This document shows, piece after piece, positions 39,110 to 51,055 of a stretch of 64,000 bases of DNA. The position numbers and the translations under genes are program-made. Position 1 is the stretch's first letter. The number at the start of each line of letters is the position of its first letter. Below the pieces are notes generated by a model. That model was given only the letters and a program-made list of their open reading frames with translations, had not been told where the DNA came from and did no database searches. Origin of the DNA: Siphonodentalium dalli. Its lineage: Eukaryota; Mollusca; Scaphopoda; Gadilida; Siphonodentaliidae. The stretch is taken from the NCBI GenBank assembly GCA_032622095.1, contig CP136061.1:8584447-8648446 (forward strand), read 5' to 3'.

Positions 39110-39374
39110 TACAACCAAGCCTTGAAATAGGGTGTCTGTCATTTGCAGAATGAAGTCCACAGAGGGTGAATTTAGTGATGCTACCCCGCATAGCGGGCTA
39201 ACATCACCAAATTCACCCTCTGGGAACCTCATTCTGCTGAGGTGTAAGCAGAATGAGGTCCCCAGAGGGTGAATTTGGTGATTCTATCCCGCTATGCGGG
39301 GTAACATCACTAAATTCACCCTCTGGGGACCTCATTCTGCAAATGACAGACACCCTATTTCAAAGCTTGTTTAC
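39110..39374. mobile_element. Doubly palindromic element (palindrome of palindromes)
   Basis: The whole block is an inverted repeat centred near 39243, with outer arms AAGCCTTGAAATAGGGTGTC at 39118 and its complement ending near 39370. Each half is itself a hairpin: CAGAGGGTGAATTTAGTGAT ... ATCACCAAATTCACCCTCTG, with a GCATAGCGGG or CGCTATGCGGGG tip. So one strand can fold either as one long stem or as a cruciform with two side hairpins. No coding capacity. Confidence 0.85.
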
Positions 39375-39892
39375 AACTTGGCTTTAAAAATCTCAACATT
39401 TCCAATTATTTAAAACTGACACCTACTTCAGCCTAAAATGTGTATTGAAAGCATAACGCTTTCCACATATTGGTATAAACAGCATATTTGCATATTTGCT
39501 CTAACTATTAATCGAAAATCACACTATCAGAGCATAACTTAATATCCATGTTCTAACTGACATGTGTGTATTTGTATAAGACGTGCAATTTGGATTGTTC
39601 AAAGTTGACACACTCCTGAACTATGGAGTCAGAAGGAAGCTGGCTTTATGTCCATTGGGTGGTATAGAATAATGTCTCACCTGCTGCCGTATTCGGAGGA
39701 GAAATCTATTACTGAATCAACCATCTGCACAACTGGAAAATATAAGACGTAAATATACTTTGATAGTCTATGAATTTCCCAAGGGCATGCTATTTTAAGT
39801 AAAATTTCAGAGGTGTACGGCCAGGAATCACGTGGTCTCGAATTGAAAGAAATGTGACGGATTTTCATAGCCGTAGCTTGACACGTTCATAT
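39375..39892. other. No gene recognised
   Basis: AT-rich, unique-looking sequence between the palindromic element and the 23-bp minisatellite. Nothing could be supported. Confidence 0.45.
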
Positions 39893-40139
39893 AATTGACG
39901 CGTTTATATAGTACTACAATGAGCGTTTATATAATCATACAATGAGCGTTTATATAATCCTACAATGAGCGTTTATATAATCCTACACTGATCGTTTATA
40001 TAATCCTACAATGAGCGTTTATATAATACTACAATGAGCGTTTATATAATCCTACAATGAGCGTTTATATAATCATACAATGAGCGTTTATATAATACTA
40101 CAATGAGCGTTTATATAATCCTACAATGAGCGTTTATAT
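39893..40139. repeat. 23-bp minisatellite, block 1
   Basis: About 11 copies of the 23-bp unit GAGCGTTTATATAATCCTACAAT, read in parts as GAGCGTTTATATAA plus TCCTACAAT, with T/A variants in the last third. The block ends in GTTTATAT (40132-40139), which is repeated at 40902 on the other side of an insertion. Confidence 0.95.
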
Positions 40140-40901
40140 CAGAATCAGAATCAGAATAGTTTATTTCATGACAAATCATATATAGTATCTAGTACATAAA
40201 AAAGTAAATATAAAAAAATAGACAAGTCATGTGGAGGCGACATGACCTATCGGGTCGTCTTCCTGTCGCCACCCTAAAATTAAAGATATTGTTATTGATT
40301 CTTTGATAATAATAAATCCGGTCATGACATGTGAGAGCTGGTTACATCGTCGTTTATCCATTTGTTCAGGATTAAGTTAAATATTTCGTCTAGATAAGAT
40401 TTTGTCGGTTTACAGCATTCAATGTATTTAATGGTGCAAGTGGACTGTTTGATATTTCGTTTATATCCTCGAACTTTTTCCATAAGTGAATTCTTTGATT
40501 AAATTTGCAAGATAATATTAAAATGTTATACTGAAAGTCCACCTGCACATATAGCATTAGCATAACAAGTATATATATGGTATATTTCAATGTATTAGTA
40601 AATATATAAAATCAATATATATTTTCCATATATATATTTCCACCGTAATAGCACTGAACTAGGCACCTGCCAGAACGTGCGACGTGAATGAGACAACGGT
40701 AATAGGTTATTGAATTAAAATAAGATGAGAGTAAGAAATCAAAAATCTGAAATCATATCGCAAATAAGTGAGGTACGACTTATATTGACGTATTCTTTTT
40801 TCCGTTTAGTACCAAAATACAGAGTGAGCTGTGTTAATGTTGAACAATCTGGACAAAATCTGTTTGTGCATTTAACAGTCAGTGAATAATTCCCAATAAT
40901 T
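40140..40901 (-). mobile_element. Non-LTR retroelement 3' fragment inserted in the minisatellite
   Basis: A 762-bp insertion flanked by an 8-bp target duplication GTTTATAT (40132-40139 and 40902-40909). On the minus strand it ends in ATGAAATAAACTATTCTGAT plus further TCTGAT units, the AATAAA-then-(TCTGAT)n tail usual for CR1/L2-like LINE or SINE copies. No RT motif is present, so it is a 5'-truncated 3' end or a SINE. Family unassigned. Confidence 0.8.
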
Positions 40902-41396
40902 GTTTATATAATCCTACAATGAGCGTTTATATAATCATACAATGAGCGTTTATATAATCATACAATGAACGTTTATATAATCCTACAATGAGCGTTTATA
41001 TAATCCTACAATGAGCGTTTATATAATCCTACAATGAGCGTTTATATAATCCTACAATGAACGTTTATATAATCCTACAATGAGCGTTTATATAATCCTA
41101 CAATGAGCGTTCATATAATCCCCCAATGAGCGTTTATATAATACTACAATGAGCGTTTATATAATCCTACAATGAGCGTTTATATAATCCTACAATGATC
41201 GTTTATATAATCCTACAATGAGCGTTTATATAATCATACAATGAGCGTTTATATAATACTACAATGAGCGTTTATATAATACTACAATGAGCGTTTATAT
41301 AATCCTACAATGAGCGTTTATATAATACTACAATGAGCGTTTATATAATACTACAATGAGCGTTTATATAATCCTACAATGAGCGTTTATATAATA
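40902..41396. repeat. 23-bp minisatellite, block 2
   Basis: About 21 more copies of the same unit, in phase with block 1 once the 762-bp insertion is removed. It ends at 41396 (ATAATA), where the family-B Helitron is inserted. Confidence 0.95.
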
Positions 41397-42492
41397 CTAG
41401 CAGGTTAGCCCGCCACTGGCGGCATTCGTCCCATGGCTTTGTCAGAAACATGACTTTTTGTTTTTCAATGAGTTAATTCTGCCCTTTTAATCAAGAGAAA
41501 TAATGGTCTCACCATGGACCAATAACAATTCAAGTACAAGATTTGGGAATTTTTCCCCACACCATTTCAATTTCCTAATTTAATGTTTTTTAAATTTAAT
41601 ATATTTTGTTTCTGAATTGTTTTTTTATTGTTAATTTTTTTTAATTTTAAATTGTTTTAATTAAATCGTAAATTGTTTTAATTAATTTTTTTGTTTCTGG
41701 CGGAAAAATTTACCCGTAGAAATCCCCCCTTCCTAGGAACGACAGACAACGCATTCTTTGTTTCGTGAAATCTCTCTACGATAACATTGCATTGAATTTA
41801 AAACAAACGCTTCCCGTCGGGAAATCTGTCTTCGGGTCGTTGTTGTTGGCATCACGGCTCCCCGAAAACTCTCACATTGCCGAAAACGTGTATTTAGTAA
41901 TATCGTTGTTGTTGATATTTACGGCTTGGGGGATATTTTCTTATTTAGCAAGTTTGAGCTCAATCGGTTAGAGTCTATAAAGGACACACTCATATATATG
42001 ACACTTCCCGTAGGTAGCAAGTTTGAGCTCAATCGGCATTCCCTGGAATTTCCCGTAGATTGGCAGATTCCAGTAGCTTTATAACGGTATATCTGGGGAG
42101 AAATCTGATGCTATATTCGTGATTATCTGGGATGATTTCGGTATATACCGACGAAGCGCCATCCGTGCTCGCATGGAATAAATTTCGAGCGATAACGTTT
42201 GCGTTCCCGTATAACTCTGCAGATGCGAATAACGTTGAATGGGAAACAGACGCTCTTTATAGAGATGCGTCAAAAACAAACGCTCATTAAATAATCACTT
42301 GATTAACCCCCGCCGTGCCTTTGCGGGGATTTGAGATTGGAGAACGGGTACTCTGAGCTTCTCTAAACCGCGACCACGGTCGTGTCGGTGGATTTGACAC
42401 TTACATAGGAAGTTTGAGCTCAATCTTTACACGCGTTTTGGATTCTATGAAGAACACACACACATACGAAGTCTCAAAATATATAGTATAGA
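41397..42492 (-). mobile_element. Complete non-autonomous Helitron, family B (1096 bp)
   Basis: Minus strand: the 5' end is A|TCTATACTATATATTTTG at 42492. The 3' end is hairpin CCGCC-AGT-GGCGG, then GCTAACCTGCTAG ending at 41397, followed by host T. It sits inside the 23-bp minisatellite, whose units resume on both sides with only a few extra bases. No Rep/helicase. Its body recurs as fragments at 13532-13850, 14549-15037 and 38505-38600. Confidence 0.88.
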
Positions 42493-43041
42493 TAGACTAC
42501 AATGAGCGTTTATATAATCCTACAATGAGCGTTTATATAATCCTACAATGAGCGTTTATATAATCCTACAATGAGTGTTTATATAATCCTACAATGAGCG
42601 TTTATATAATCCTACAATGAGCGTTTATATAATCCTACAATGAGCGTTTATATAATCCTACAATGAGCGTTTATATAATCCTACAATGAGCGTTTATATA
42701 ATCCTACAATGAGCGTTTATATAATACTACAATGAGCGTTTATATAATCCTACAATGAGCGTTTATATAATAGTACAATGAGCGTTTATATAATCCTACA
42801 ATGAGCGTTTATATAATCATACAATGAGCGTTTATATACTACTACAATGAGCGTTTATATAATACTACAATGAGCGTTTATATAATATAACAATGAGCGT
42901 TTATATACTACTACAATGAGCGTTTATATAATACTACAATGAGCGTTTATATAATACTACAATGAGCGTTTATATAATACTACAATGAGCGTTTATATAA
43001 TACTGCAATGAGCGTTTATATAATACTACAATGAGCGTTTA
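42493..43041. repeat. 23-bp minisatellite, block 3
   Basis: About 23 further units; towards the right end the variant ATAATACTACAATGAGCG dominates. The three blocks together total roughly 55 units and were probably one array before the two insertions. Confidence 0.95.
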
Positions 43042-43175
43042 TTCCAACACTCTGTTGCTGTTTTAAATGCGTATTCCAACACTTTGTTACTGTTAGAGGC
43101 GAGTTTTTCCAATGCATGCTATGATGCTGTTATAGACGCGTTTATTCCAACACTATGTTGCCGTTGTACACTTTG
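43042..43175. repeat. Degenerate repeat of about 40-60 bp adjoining the minisatellite
   Basis: Three degenerate copies of TTATTCCAACACTNTGTTGC plus flank, after which the array dissolves into unique sequence. 43176-43704 shows nothing recognisable. Confidence 0.65.
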
Positions 43176-43708
43176 TAAATTTGTATCTGTGCCAATAGGT
43201 TCAGTGGTTGATTTGCTAAACATGGCATACGCTGCACCTTTTCGATGTAGTCTGTTTCCGACCATCATGGTCAGTTTTATTTTCTAAGCGATCATGCTGT
43301 CAACTTTGATTAATGTTTACCAACCTTACACAACAGAACGACGAAAAAGCCCATATCATTCATGCGGTCCAACGCTTTTTGAAAATTTAGGTTATTATTT
43401 AACTAACCATTGAGCAGCGTGATCGACAAGTGGTAATGGTTGTGGCGTTAACAACATTTGGACATAAAACAACCTATATCTTTCATGTGTCAAATTAGTT
43501 CGTAATCTTCTTAAATTAAGTAAACATTAAATTACCGCTTTCAGTTGACGATTACCTTAGAATTTAGAACAAAAATCACACCTTTACGAAAATCGGCTGA
43601 GTAATGTTACAATTGCGACACGTTATTACCGTTTTTTTATATTTAGGTTAGCATATAACTAACCTTTCAGTCGCGTGATAGATATGTGGGAATGATACTT
43701 GGCTTTAA

Positions 43709-44090
43709 CCCTTTACCCAACAGAAGGGCCCTGTGCCAATGCATTCTCTTGTATATGCAAGTCGACCATAGGTCGCCTCGCATATATAAGAGAATGCATT
43801 GGCTTAACACATTAAAAATTATAAAATTGTTAAAGAATGTAAGAAAAAATGGTAAAAAGTGTTAAAAAAAGATTTTGTTAAGGCCAACGCATTCTCTTAT
43901 ATATGCGAGGCGACCTATGGTCGACTCGCATATATAAGAGAATGCATTGGCGCAGGGTATAACTGTAACTATCACAATGTGGTCAAGGAGCCGGTTCCAA
44001 TGATATCCATATTTGTATGGTTCTATTGAGACAGACCGAAGATATTTTAGGCTGTTGAAGCTTTATTTGGCCGGTTTGTTGGGTAAAGGG
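43709..44090. mobile_element. piggyBac-type MITE with paired internal hairpins
   Basis: TIRs are CCCTTTACCCAACA (43709-43722) and its exact complement (44077-44090). The flanks are TTAA on the left and TTAT on the right, consistent with a TTAA target with one later change. Inside are two hairpins (about 43735-43806 and 43889-43953) built from GCCAATGCATTCTCTT, ATATGCRAG and GACCTATGGTCGA-type words, and the two are also inverse copies of each other. No transposase. A degenerate relative lies at 57180-57250. The piggyBac assignment rests on the TTAA flanks and a CCCTTT-type terminus. Confidence 0.7.
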
Positions 44091-44163
44091 TTATCAACAC
44101 ATCTGGACATCGTGAATGCAATAGGCTGAAATAATCGTAATTTCAACACAAATAAATATTTAC

Positions 44164-44283
44164 TTAACGGAATTTCGCAGCTTGTTCCTTCATAGTGGCC
44201 TTCACACTGACATGAATATGAATTGACGCCGTCCGTACAAATGCCACCATTTTGACAAGGAGTTGAACGGCATTCGTCGATCT
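44164..44283 (-). CDS. EGF-like (calcium-binding type) domain exon
   Basis: A minus-strand exon of 120 nt, phase 1 to phase 1, with acceptor TTCCTTTTGCAG and donor GTAAAT. It encodes one complete EGF module: EIDECRSTPCQNGGICTDG followed by VNSYSCQCEGHYEGTSCEI. All six cysteines are present. The IDEC start plus the N and Y/F positions match calcium-binding EGF modules of Notch-, fibropellin- or Crumbs-like extracellular proteins. Symmetric phase-1 exons are the usual form for shuffled EGF modules. The other EGF exon (53815-53928) lies upstream on the same strand in the same phase, so both probably belong to one multi-EGF gene. The parent gene cannot be named. Confidence 0.9.
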   Translation of the reverse strand, partial: RSTNAVQLLVKMVAFVRTASIHIHVSVKATMKEQAAKFR

Positions 44284-44369
44284 CTGCAAAAGGAATAATG
44301 TAATATACGATTAGGATTCTCAACACCTTAACTGTTACACAAAAGACCAACTTAGAAAAATATATACAC

Positions 44370-44865
44370 AGGGTTCGCGCTTCCACTTGCCAAATTTGCC
44401 AATGGCAAAAATAATTCACATATGCCAAAATATTTTCATTTGGCAAACGTTTTGGCAAGTCACGTTTTAATTCCTCAAGTAATTTGAAAAATATTGGTCA
44501 ATCATGCATTACCATTCATTTCAGGAAACTCTTACAACATAATTATATCAGTGGTGTTTTATAAGGTTAAGTGAGATTTAACACCTCTATTGAGTTAATC
44601 TCATAGCATTAGTACTGATGGCTGGAGGGATTACTAATCCTCCTGTGATGTGCCCTTCTGATGAAGCAACCCTCCAACCGTTGTATTGTTCGGTGATTGG
44701 CTTATTGTTGTATCATAAACTGCAACAGAGATTAATTAATTATTAACAAACTGCTTTTCTATCGATATCAAAAGTGGCTCAAACCGCATTTGGAAAGTGC
44801 TACAATAAATTGGCAAAAAATATTTTCATCTGGCAAACGTAAATTTCGGTCCAGCGCGAATACAT
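44370..44865. mobile_element. Possible MITE with TTCGCGCT termini
   Basis: Inverted termini TTCGCGCT (44374-44381) and AGCGCGAA (44853-44860), with subterminal inverted TTTGGCAAACG / TGGCAAACG and TTTGCCA words on both sides. About 490 bp, no coding capacity. It lies in an intron of the putative EGF gene. The short TIR makes this tentative. Confidence 0.5.
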
Positions 44866-45519
44866 ACATAAAACGAATATTCCCAATGGAGAACTCTTTC
44901 AAATGATATATTTTTATATATATTTATTTGCCTATATATATATATATTGGGGAGCGTAAACACCGGCTACCCAATATAGTTATACATGTTTATACTATTA
45001 TATTTTAGTTAATTGAATTACAGAAATATTATCAAGAATTGAACTGAGTTCAACTGAATGCAGTGAGACAAACTGGAAGGAAACATACATAGAAAACACG
45101 GTAGTGGTTGGGAGAAATTACTATCGGTGACTTTTATTACATTTTTAAAATATATGAAAATAATTTTAATTGGCGGAGTATCGTCTAATCACCTATATTT
45201 GCCTTTAATTCAAGTGTAAATTTGTTTCGCCATAATTCAATAGAGCGCTCAACTGTCTCTGGACTAACTTTTATAATAGTTACACGATATTTGATTAGCT
45301 ACGTTCCGTTTAACACAGGCAATCCGTGCGAGACAGCAAACCTCGTGTCTGGCACAAATATCTGGCCCCTTGTGTAAGTTTTTTTCCATTCCACACCCCG
45401 AGTCATGATGGGTATTAATAATATTATAATAATACAATTAATAATACCGTATTATTAATTTCAACGGGTCCTTTCAAAGAAGAGGCACGAGTAATGCGTT
45501 AACTTAGGATCTTGTCACA

Positions 45520-45932
45520 TTAAAGGTACTCAATCCGATTAAACACCTCTAAATTACTAGTTCTCTAGCTTCGGGGGTAAAAAATATTTGATTCGAGTCG
45601 AGGAACATACCCATCAGAGCTCAGAGTGATCAGATATCGATTTTTAAAGTTTGTTTTTTCTATTGGTTCTGGCACAGACACACGCGATCTAAACGATGGT
45701 CTCCGTAAAAATTGAGAACGAAGATGGATAACTCTAAAAACAAGTGATAATACGGCAAAACAAAATGTTAAAAATAACACGGTTTGTGACATTTGATGCC
45801 TTATTTGACTGTGGTTAGCATTATTTTGTTTCAATTAATCGATTCTGATAACTGAAGCGTATTTTTAAGAAATGTTGTTGTTGGTGTATCTTGATGATAT
45901 GCGGACCATCTGATCGGATTGAGTACCTTTAA
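45520..45932. mobile_element. TIR element with perfect 16-bp TIRs and TTAA flanks, carrying an ORF
   Basis: TTAA plus AGGTACTCAATCCGAT at 45520-45539 and the exact complement plus TTAA at 45913-45932: a perfect inverted repeat with TTAA on both ends, as for piggyBac-type insertions. Inside, on the minus strand, an 89-codon ORF (45565-45834) starts MKQNNANHSQIRHQMSQ and continues into a hydrophobic stretch VLFLTFCFAVLSLVF, then basic residues, resembling a signal-anchor N-terminus. A donor-like GGTATGTTCC lies at 45603-45612. Whether the ORF is a captured exon or chance is open. Confidence 0.75.
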
Positions 45933-46129
45933 TTATTTTTGCAATTGAGCAATTACACAAAAAACCGGTAAATTCCCTAAAATGGTAGAAACTTGTTATA
46001 TATGCTTTATTCTCTGATCCAAGATATAACATATGGACATTGAGAAAACAAAAAAGTTGGGTTTTTTACAAAAGATAGACAGAAAAAAATAAAGAAAGAC
46101 ATCACATATATACAATATCTACATCAACC

Positions 46130-46850
46130 CCCGGTTTTTCTTCCCATCCAGCCCAGATAATTCATCATCACAATTGTCATCATCATCACCATATTCGTCA
46201 TCGTCTTTATCATTCTCATTCCCATCACGTCTTCATCACTAACATCGTCGTCGCCTGATCCTCATATTCATCGTCATAAACACCATGACCATATTATCAT
46301 CTTTGACCTCTTCTCCATCATCGTCGTCGCCTGACAATATTCTTCATCATCATAAACATCATTACAATATTATCATCTTTGTCCTCTTCTCCGTCATCGT
46401 CGTCGCCTGACCATAATCTTCATCATCTTAAACATCTTTACAATATTATCATCTTTGTCCTCTTCTCCATCATCGTCGTCGCCTGACCATAATCTTCATC
46501 ATCATAAACATCATTACAATATTATCATCTTTGTCCTCTTCTCCATCATCGTCGTCGCCTGACCATAATCTTCATCATCATAAACATCATTACAATATTA
46601 TCATCTTTGTCCTCTTCTCCATCATCGTCGTCGCCTGACCATAATCTTCATCATCATAAACATCATTACAATATTATCATCTTTGCCTCTTCTCCAAAAT
46701 AGTCGTTGTAACCGTCGATCATAGTCGTCACAATAAATAGTCGTCGTTATATAATACTAGAAATAATAATAATAATCATCATCATCACCACCATCACCAT
46801 CATCACTATCACCCTCATCACCATTATCACAATCATCATCATCATCATCA
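46130..46850. repeat. Trinucleotide-rich (ATC/GTC) tract with a 76-bp tandem repeat
   Basis: Mixed CATCAT, CATCGTCGTCG and ATTATC words. From about 46300 to 46690 a 76-bp unit recurs about five times (CCTGACCATAATCTTCATC at 46406, 46482, 46558 and 46634; a variant CCTGACAATATTCTTC at 46330). It ends in (ATC)n to 46855. No credible gene on either strand. Confidence 0.9.
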
Positions 46851-47099
46851 CAATCAACTAGTATGAATTACCTGATTATTAATTTGTATAAAAGAGTATA
46901 ATCTACTCAACGTAGCCAAATCTGTCATGTTCAATATATTATACATTACAATTGTATATACCAAGGTTTTCAGTCGATATATGTGATCTGTCGTTTATTT
47001 AGTAAGAAAGAATGTTGGATTGCTAGTGGCTATTTTGGTATGAATGTAGTATTAACAGTCACCACACAGATACGTCATACACATGACCTATATATTATA

Positions 47100-50000
47100 C
47101 TAGCATGGTTACCCGGCGTTGCCCAGGTTAAAGTGATGTGAAACCCGCTGCATACCATTGGTATTTGGTGGGAATAGAGAATACTCTTGTTCAAAGTGTT
47201 ACACATATTTATATAAATTGCATATCCAAATAGCATTACAAAACATGATTCTTTATTATTTTGTTTAAAGTGACTTATAGGCCTTAATGGCCGGGTGTGT
47301 TCTTATTTTGATACTCGACATTGTTATCAATATTCGCTCGTTCGTACACATGGAATATAAGTAGTGGCTCACCTTGTCGGATCGGAGCGATTGTCATTTT
47401 GTTTATCGCAATGAATCCGTCCCACCAATAAATAAATACGAATTTATTTACAACTGTGTACACTTCGGACGTTATAACATGAACATCATATACACGTTAG
47501 TTCACAACAACAATAGACAATTGGGTTTTACATAGTGATGTATCAATCAATCTAGTGGATTAAAGTAAGATTTGAGGACACCTGGTTATCATATCGCAAT
47601 GAAGATACAGATGTGTTAAAGAAATGTCCAGGTGCTCCTCTGTTCATGGTTCTATATACTCGCTAACTATTCTCAGTTTAAAAGAAATCGTGCTGTGCAT
47701 GTATATCAGCTGCATGTGCCCGACACATGGGGAGATTTTAGATATATATACTAGAATATATAACCTTGTTATACTTGTCAGGATTGGAGAATCCTGAAAA
47801 GTCATGTGCTACTGACTGCATTTTCTTTTATCTCAAAAGAATTATATATGACTGCACACTCTATTTTAACAGGCCTTCTATAAATTTCAATATCTCTTGA
47901 CATATTGTAACTGTATTTGTGGAAACCATATTGAATGGGGCAGACTCAATTGTGTTAGAATATATACATGAGCCATTATAATATGCAATCCTCTGGCGGT
48001 TCATGGACCATCAGTTTGCAAGAATATGTATTTCTTAATTAGAATGATACATATACTTTTAATGATTTATCCTATGTATATTTTGCTAGCTCATTATATG
48101 AATGCCCTGATTCCCATAGAAATATGAGAGTAGAGAAGATATAATTGTTCAAGTGACTTAATTCGGTCACCATTAATTTTGTCAACTTTGATATTGTCAA
48201 CTTGGAACGACAAAAACAATCCTTAGAATGATGTGGAGGTGGCCTGTGAGATGACTATGTATAACTGTGGTTGATATCGACGAATAGAACAATAATACCA
48301 ATGCTAGTGCATCTCCTCTCGACACCATATGTGATTTAATTCATTGTATCATTAGAGAAAAACGTGCATGAATTTGGTGGACATTAGTGCTAAATATATT
48401 TGAATGGCGCCACTTTTGGCATAAACCACACCCATTAGGGCGTCTTTAAATCACACGATTATATTCCTCGTAATATGACCATAGGGAAGCGTAATTAACG
48501 AACCAAAGCTAAAACAATCACATAGGGGTTTCTGCATGTAGCGTTTAAAACAATTCTTGTCAAAATCACTTTATATATTCCCACCAAATATGATTCACAT
48601 GCATAAGGCTTATGTTTGGTGGGTTAATTATAAATAGTTATATATGTTGTCGAGAGTGCATGGAACTGAAACTAACCATTGCATTACTTGGTGTGCTGGG
48701 GGAGCTCTCCGCCTCAGATATTCAGGATGTTCATTTCATTCATAACATGTCATCGTGTCGATTTCAACGATAGTCGACAAACAACGTCTTCGTGTAACAC
48801 TCAACATTGAGCGAATTCGCGTGGAACTGAATGTATTTTCTGCTTTGTTCATAAGTATGTGTTTTCATTCTATTCAAGGATATATATAGATTATCAGATG
48901 CATGTAAGTATGCAGACTTATGATAACAATCAAATCCATATTAAATTATCTTATTTCATTTCGCACGGTATAGTCTCTACAGAACCGTGCAGTATTGATC
49001 AACTGCTGTGCAACAGTTGGAAAATAAAGCTTTGAGATACACGTAGATCGTGTTGAGTTGTGGTGATTTTAGTTTATTGTAAAAAATATGAAAACTTCCT
49101 TGATTTCGATTATTTGATCCAGTAGAGTGCCGGAGTAGACCCGTTAGAAATTCATTATGGACCTACGTTCCCTTATTAATAAAACAAATAAATGATTTTA
49201 TGACGTTTATATAAAAAGGAGAATGTTGCACGTTTACTGATTTGGGTTGGCCTCTTGACAGCCGATTACGACATTAATGATTTAAGCCCACCGATCTACT
49301 GCGACATTAGAGCTCGCGAAATTCGAAACAACAGCGTCGTATTAGATAATAATTGGTGACGTCACAAAATCAGATATAGTCTGTATACGACCCAAAGCGC
49401 CACTCTTTGGTTCGTTATAATGGAGAAAAATAATATATCAATTTGGTGGAAATCTGCTCTAAAAATAGTTTTTGTTAAAGCAATTGTTGATCCCCCGGTG
49501 CACCCTGACTCGAACGGCGCCATATCATAGAGGTGATTATGTATAAGTTTGGTGGAAATCGATGACAAAACTATTTCATAATTGTTTTGCTGCCCCTCGC
49601 CCTTTTCTACCCCTGACACAAACAGCGTCACTTTAGAAAAGTTTAACCTGCACCGCGATCTTCCTCGTAAACAGTTAGACTGCCTTGGTGCCATCTCAAT
49701 TGTACCCCGCGAAGTTATATATAGAACACAGACAGACAGATATTTGCAAATATATCTGGACACCAAAATGCGGCGTGTTTAACACGATTTGATTCTTCGT
49801 ATCATTTGAGAATACCGTGTATCGGTATGAATTTGAGGGTAATTGGCGCTAAACATATTATTATCAGTTTTGGTGACCCTCCTGTCCCTATTTCGGGCTC
49901 AAGCGATGCCACTTTTGACATCATTAAGCCGCACACTTATACTCATTATGGAGATGGATATATATCAAATATGTGAAAATTGGCGAGTATACAAATTTAT

Positions 50001-51055
50001 ATCAAATTTAGGACCCTCATATCTCTCACCCAAAAGGCAACCGATTTGGCGTATTTAAACCACACGATTAGATTCCTCGTATCACGGAGATGAATATGTA
50101 TTAATGTTGTGGAAATCGGCGCTAAAAATATATTGTTTATCAATTTGTGTCTTTCTCACCCTCTATGCCCCACTTTTGACACATTTAAACCACACAATTA
50201 GACTCCTGATATCATGGAGATGATTATTTATTAGTTTGGTGCTAATCGGCGAATAAACACGTTTTTATCTTATTTAGTGACCAATATGGCGTCTTTTGAT
50301 CACACGGTTAGATTTCTCGTATCAGGGATAAGGATGGTGGAAATTGGCGCCAAAAATGTGGTGCCCTCTCCCTTTCAGTGCACCCTGCCTCTAATGACTC
50401 AGCTTTATAAACCACATGATTAGACTCCTCATAATTTTGCATAAGTTTGCTGGCCATCGGTTTTATTTGTCTACAAATAAGGTAATTGACGGACGAATCG
50501 CGAAATAATACGAAAACTTTTTGTCGCTTGAAATGGCTCTACCTTTTTAATACACGCCCACGCTGTTTACACAAGTCAGAAGTCACTGGCGATAACTCCG
50601 ACACGCTTGCTGTCACGCACAGTTAAATCAGTTTGTTTGGCTATTAATTGGCTAACCGACATTCCGTTGTCAACTTTGTTGGCTAAGATAGGTCAATTCG
50701 TCATTTATGGATTTGCTTTGAACGAGACAGGACCAGCCTGTAATGTTGATGGTCATTTGACTCCCCTTCCATGCATGCATCCTTGGCAAGGCGCCACTGT
50801 TGACATATTAAACCACATCATTAGATTTCTCATAGCATAGAGATTATTATATATATGTTTGGTGGCAAATTGTCTGCCCCTCCCCTTTTCTGCCCCTGTC
50901 ACTTTAGAAAATTATAGCCCTCAACATTATCTTTCTCGAAAACCAGTTACCCGTGTTAGACCCCTTTGGTGCCATCTATATGGTCCCATGTGAATTTCTA
51001 TAGAACACAATATAACACAAACAGACATTCAGCCATTCGCAAATATAGATATAGA
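47100..51055 (-). mobile_element. Long Helitron, family C (3956 bp)
   Basis: Minus strand: the 5' end is A|TCTATATCTATATTTGCG at 51055. The 3' end is the imperfect hairpin CCTGGGCAACGCCGGG, then TAACCATGCTAG, ending at 47100 and followed by host T. The 3' hairpin form is very typical of animal Helitrons. The body is mostly degenerate internal repeats and shows no Rep/helicase ORF. A second 5'-like segment (AGATATATTTGCAAATATCTGTCTGTCTGTG type words, about 49730-49762) lies in the middle, so this may be two related elements or an internal duplication. Confidence 0.7.
48300..50870 (-). repeat. Degenerate internal repeat, roughly 170-200 bp, within Helitron C
   Basis: A loose consensus recurs many times: CCACACGATTAGATTCCTCG, TATCATGGAGATGATTA, GTTTGGTGGAAATCGGCG, CTAAAAATAT, TGCCCC, GGCGCCACTTTTGAC. 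It is clear at about 48390, 49400, 49520, 49790-49930, 50060-50290 and 50790-50860. It is heavily mutated, so the element or its internal amplification is old. Confidence 0.7.

Noticed and set aside
46300..46690. Possible acidic repeat protein in the ATC/GTC tract
   Set aside because: 76-bp units are not a multiple of three, so no frame stays open across units; it is a microsatellite-derived tandem repeat.
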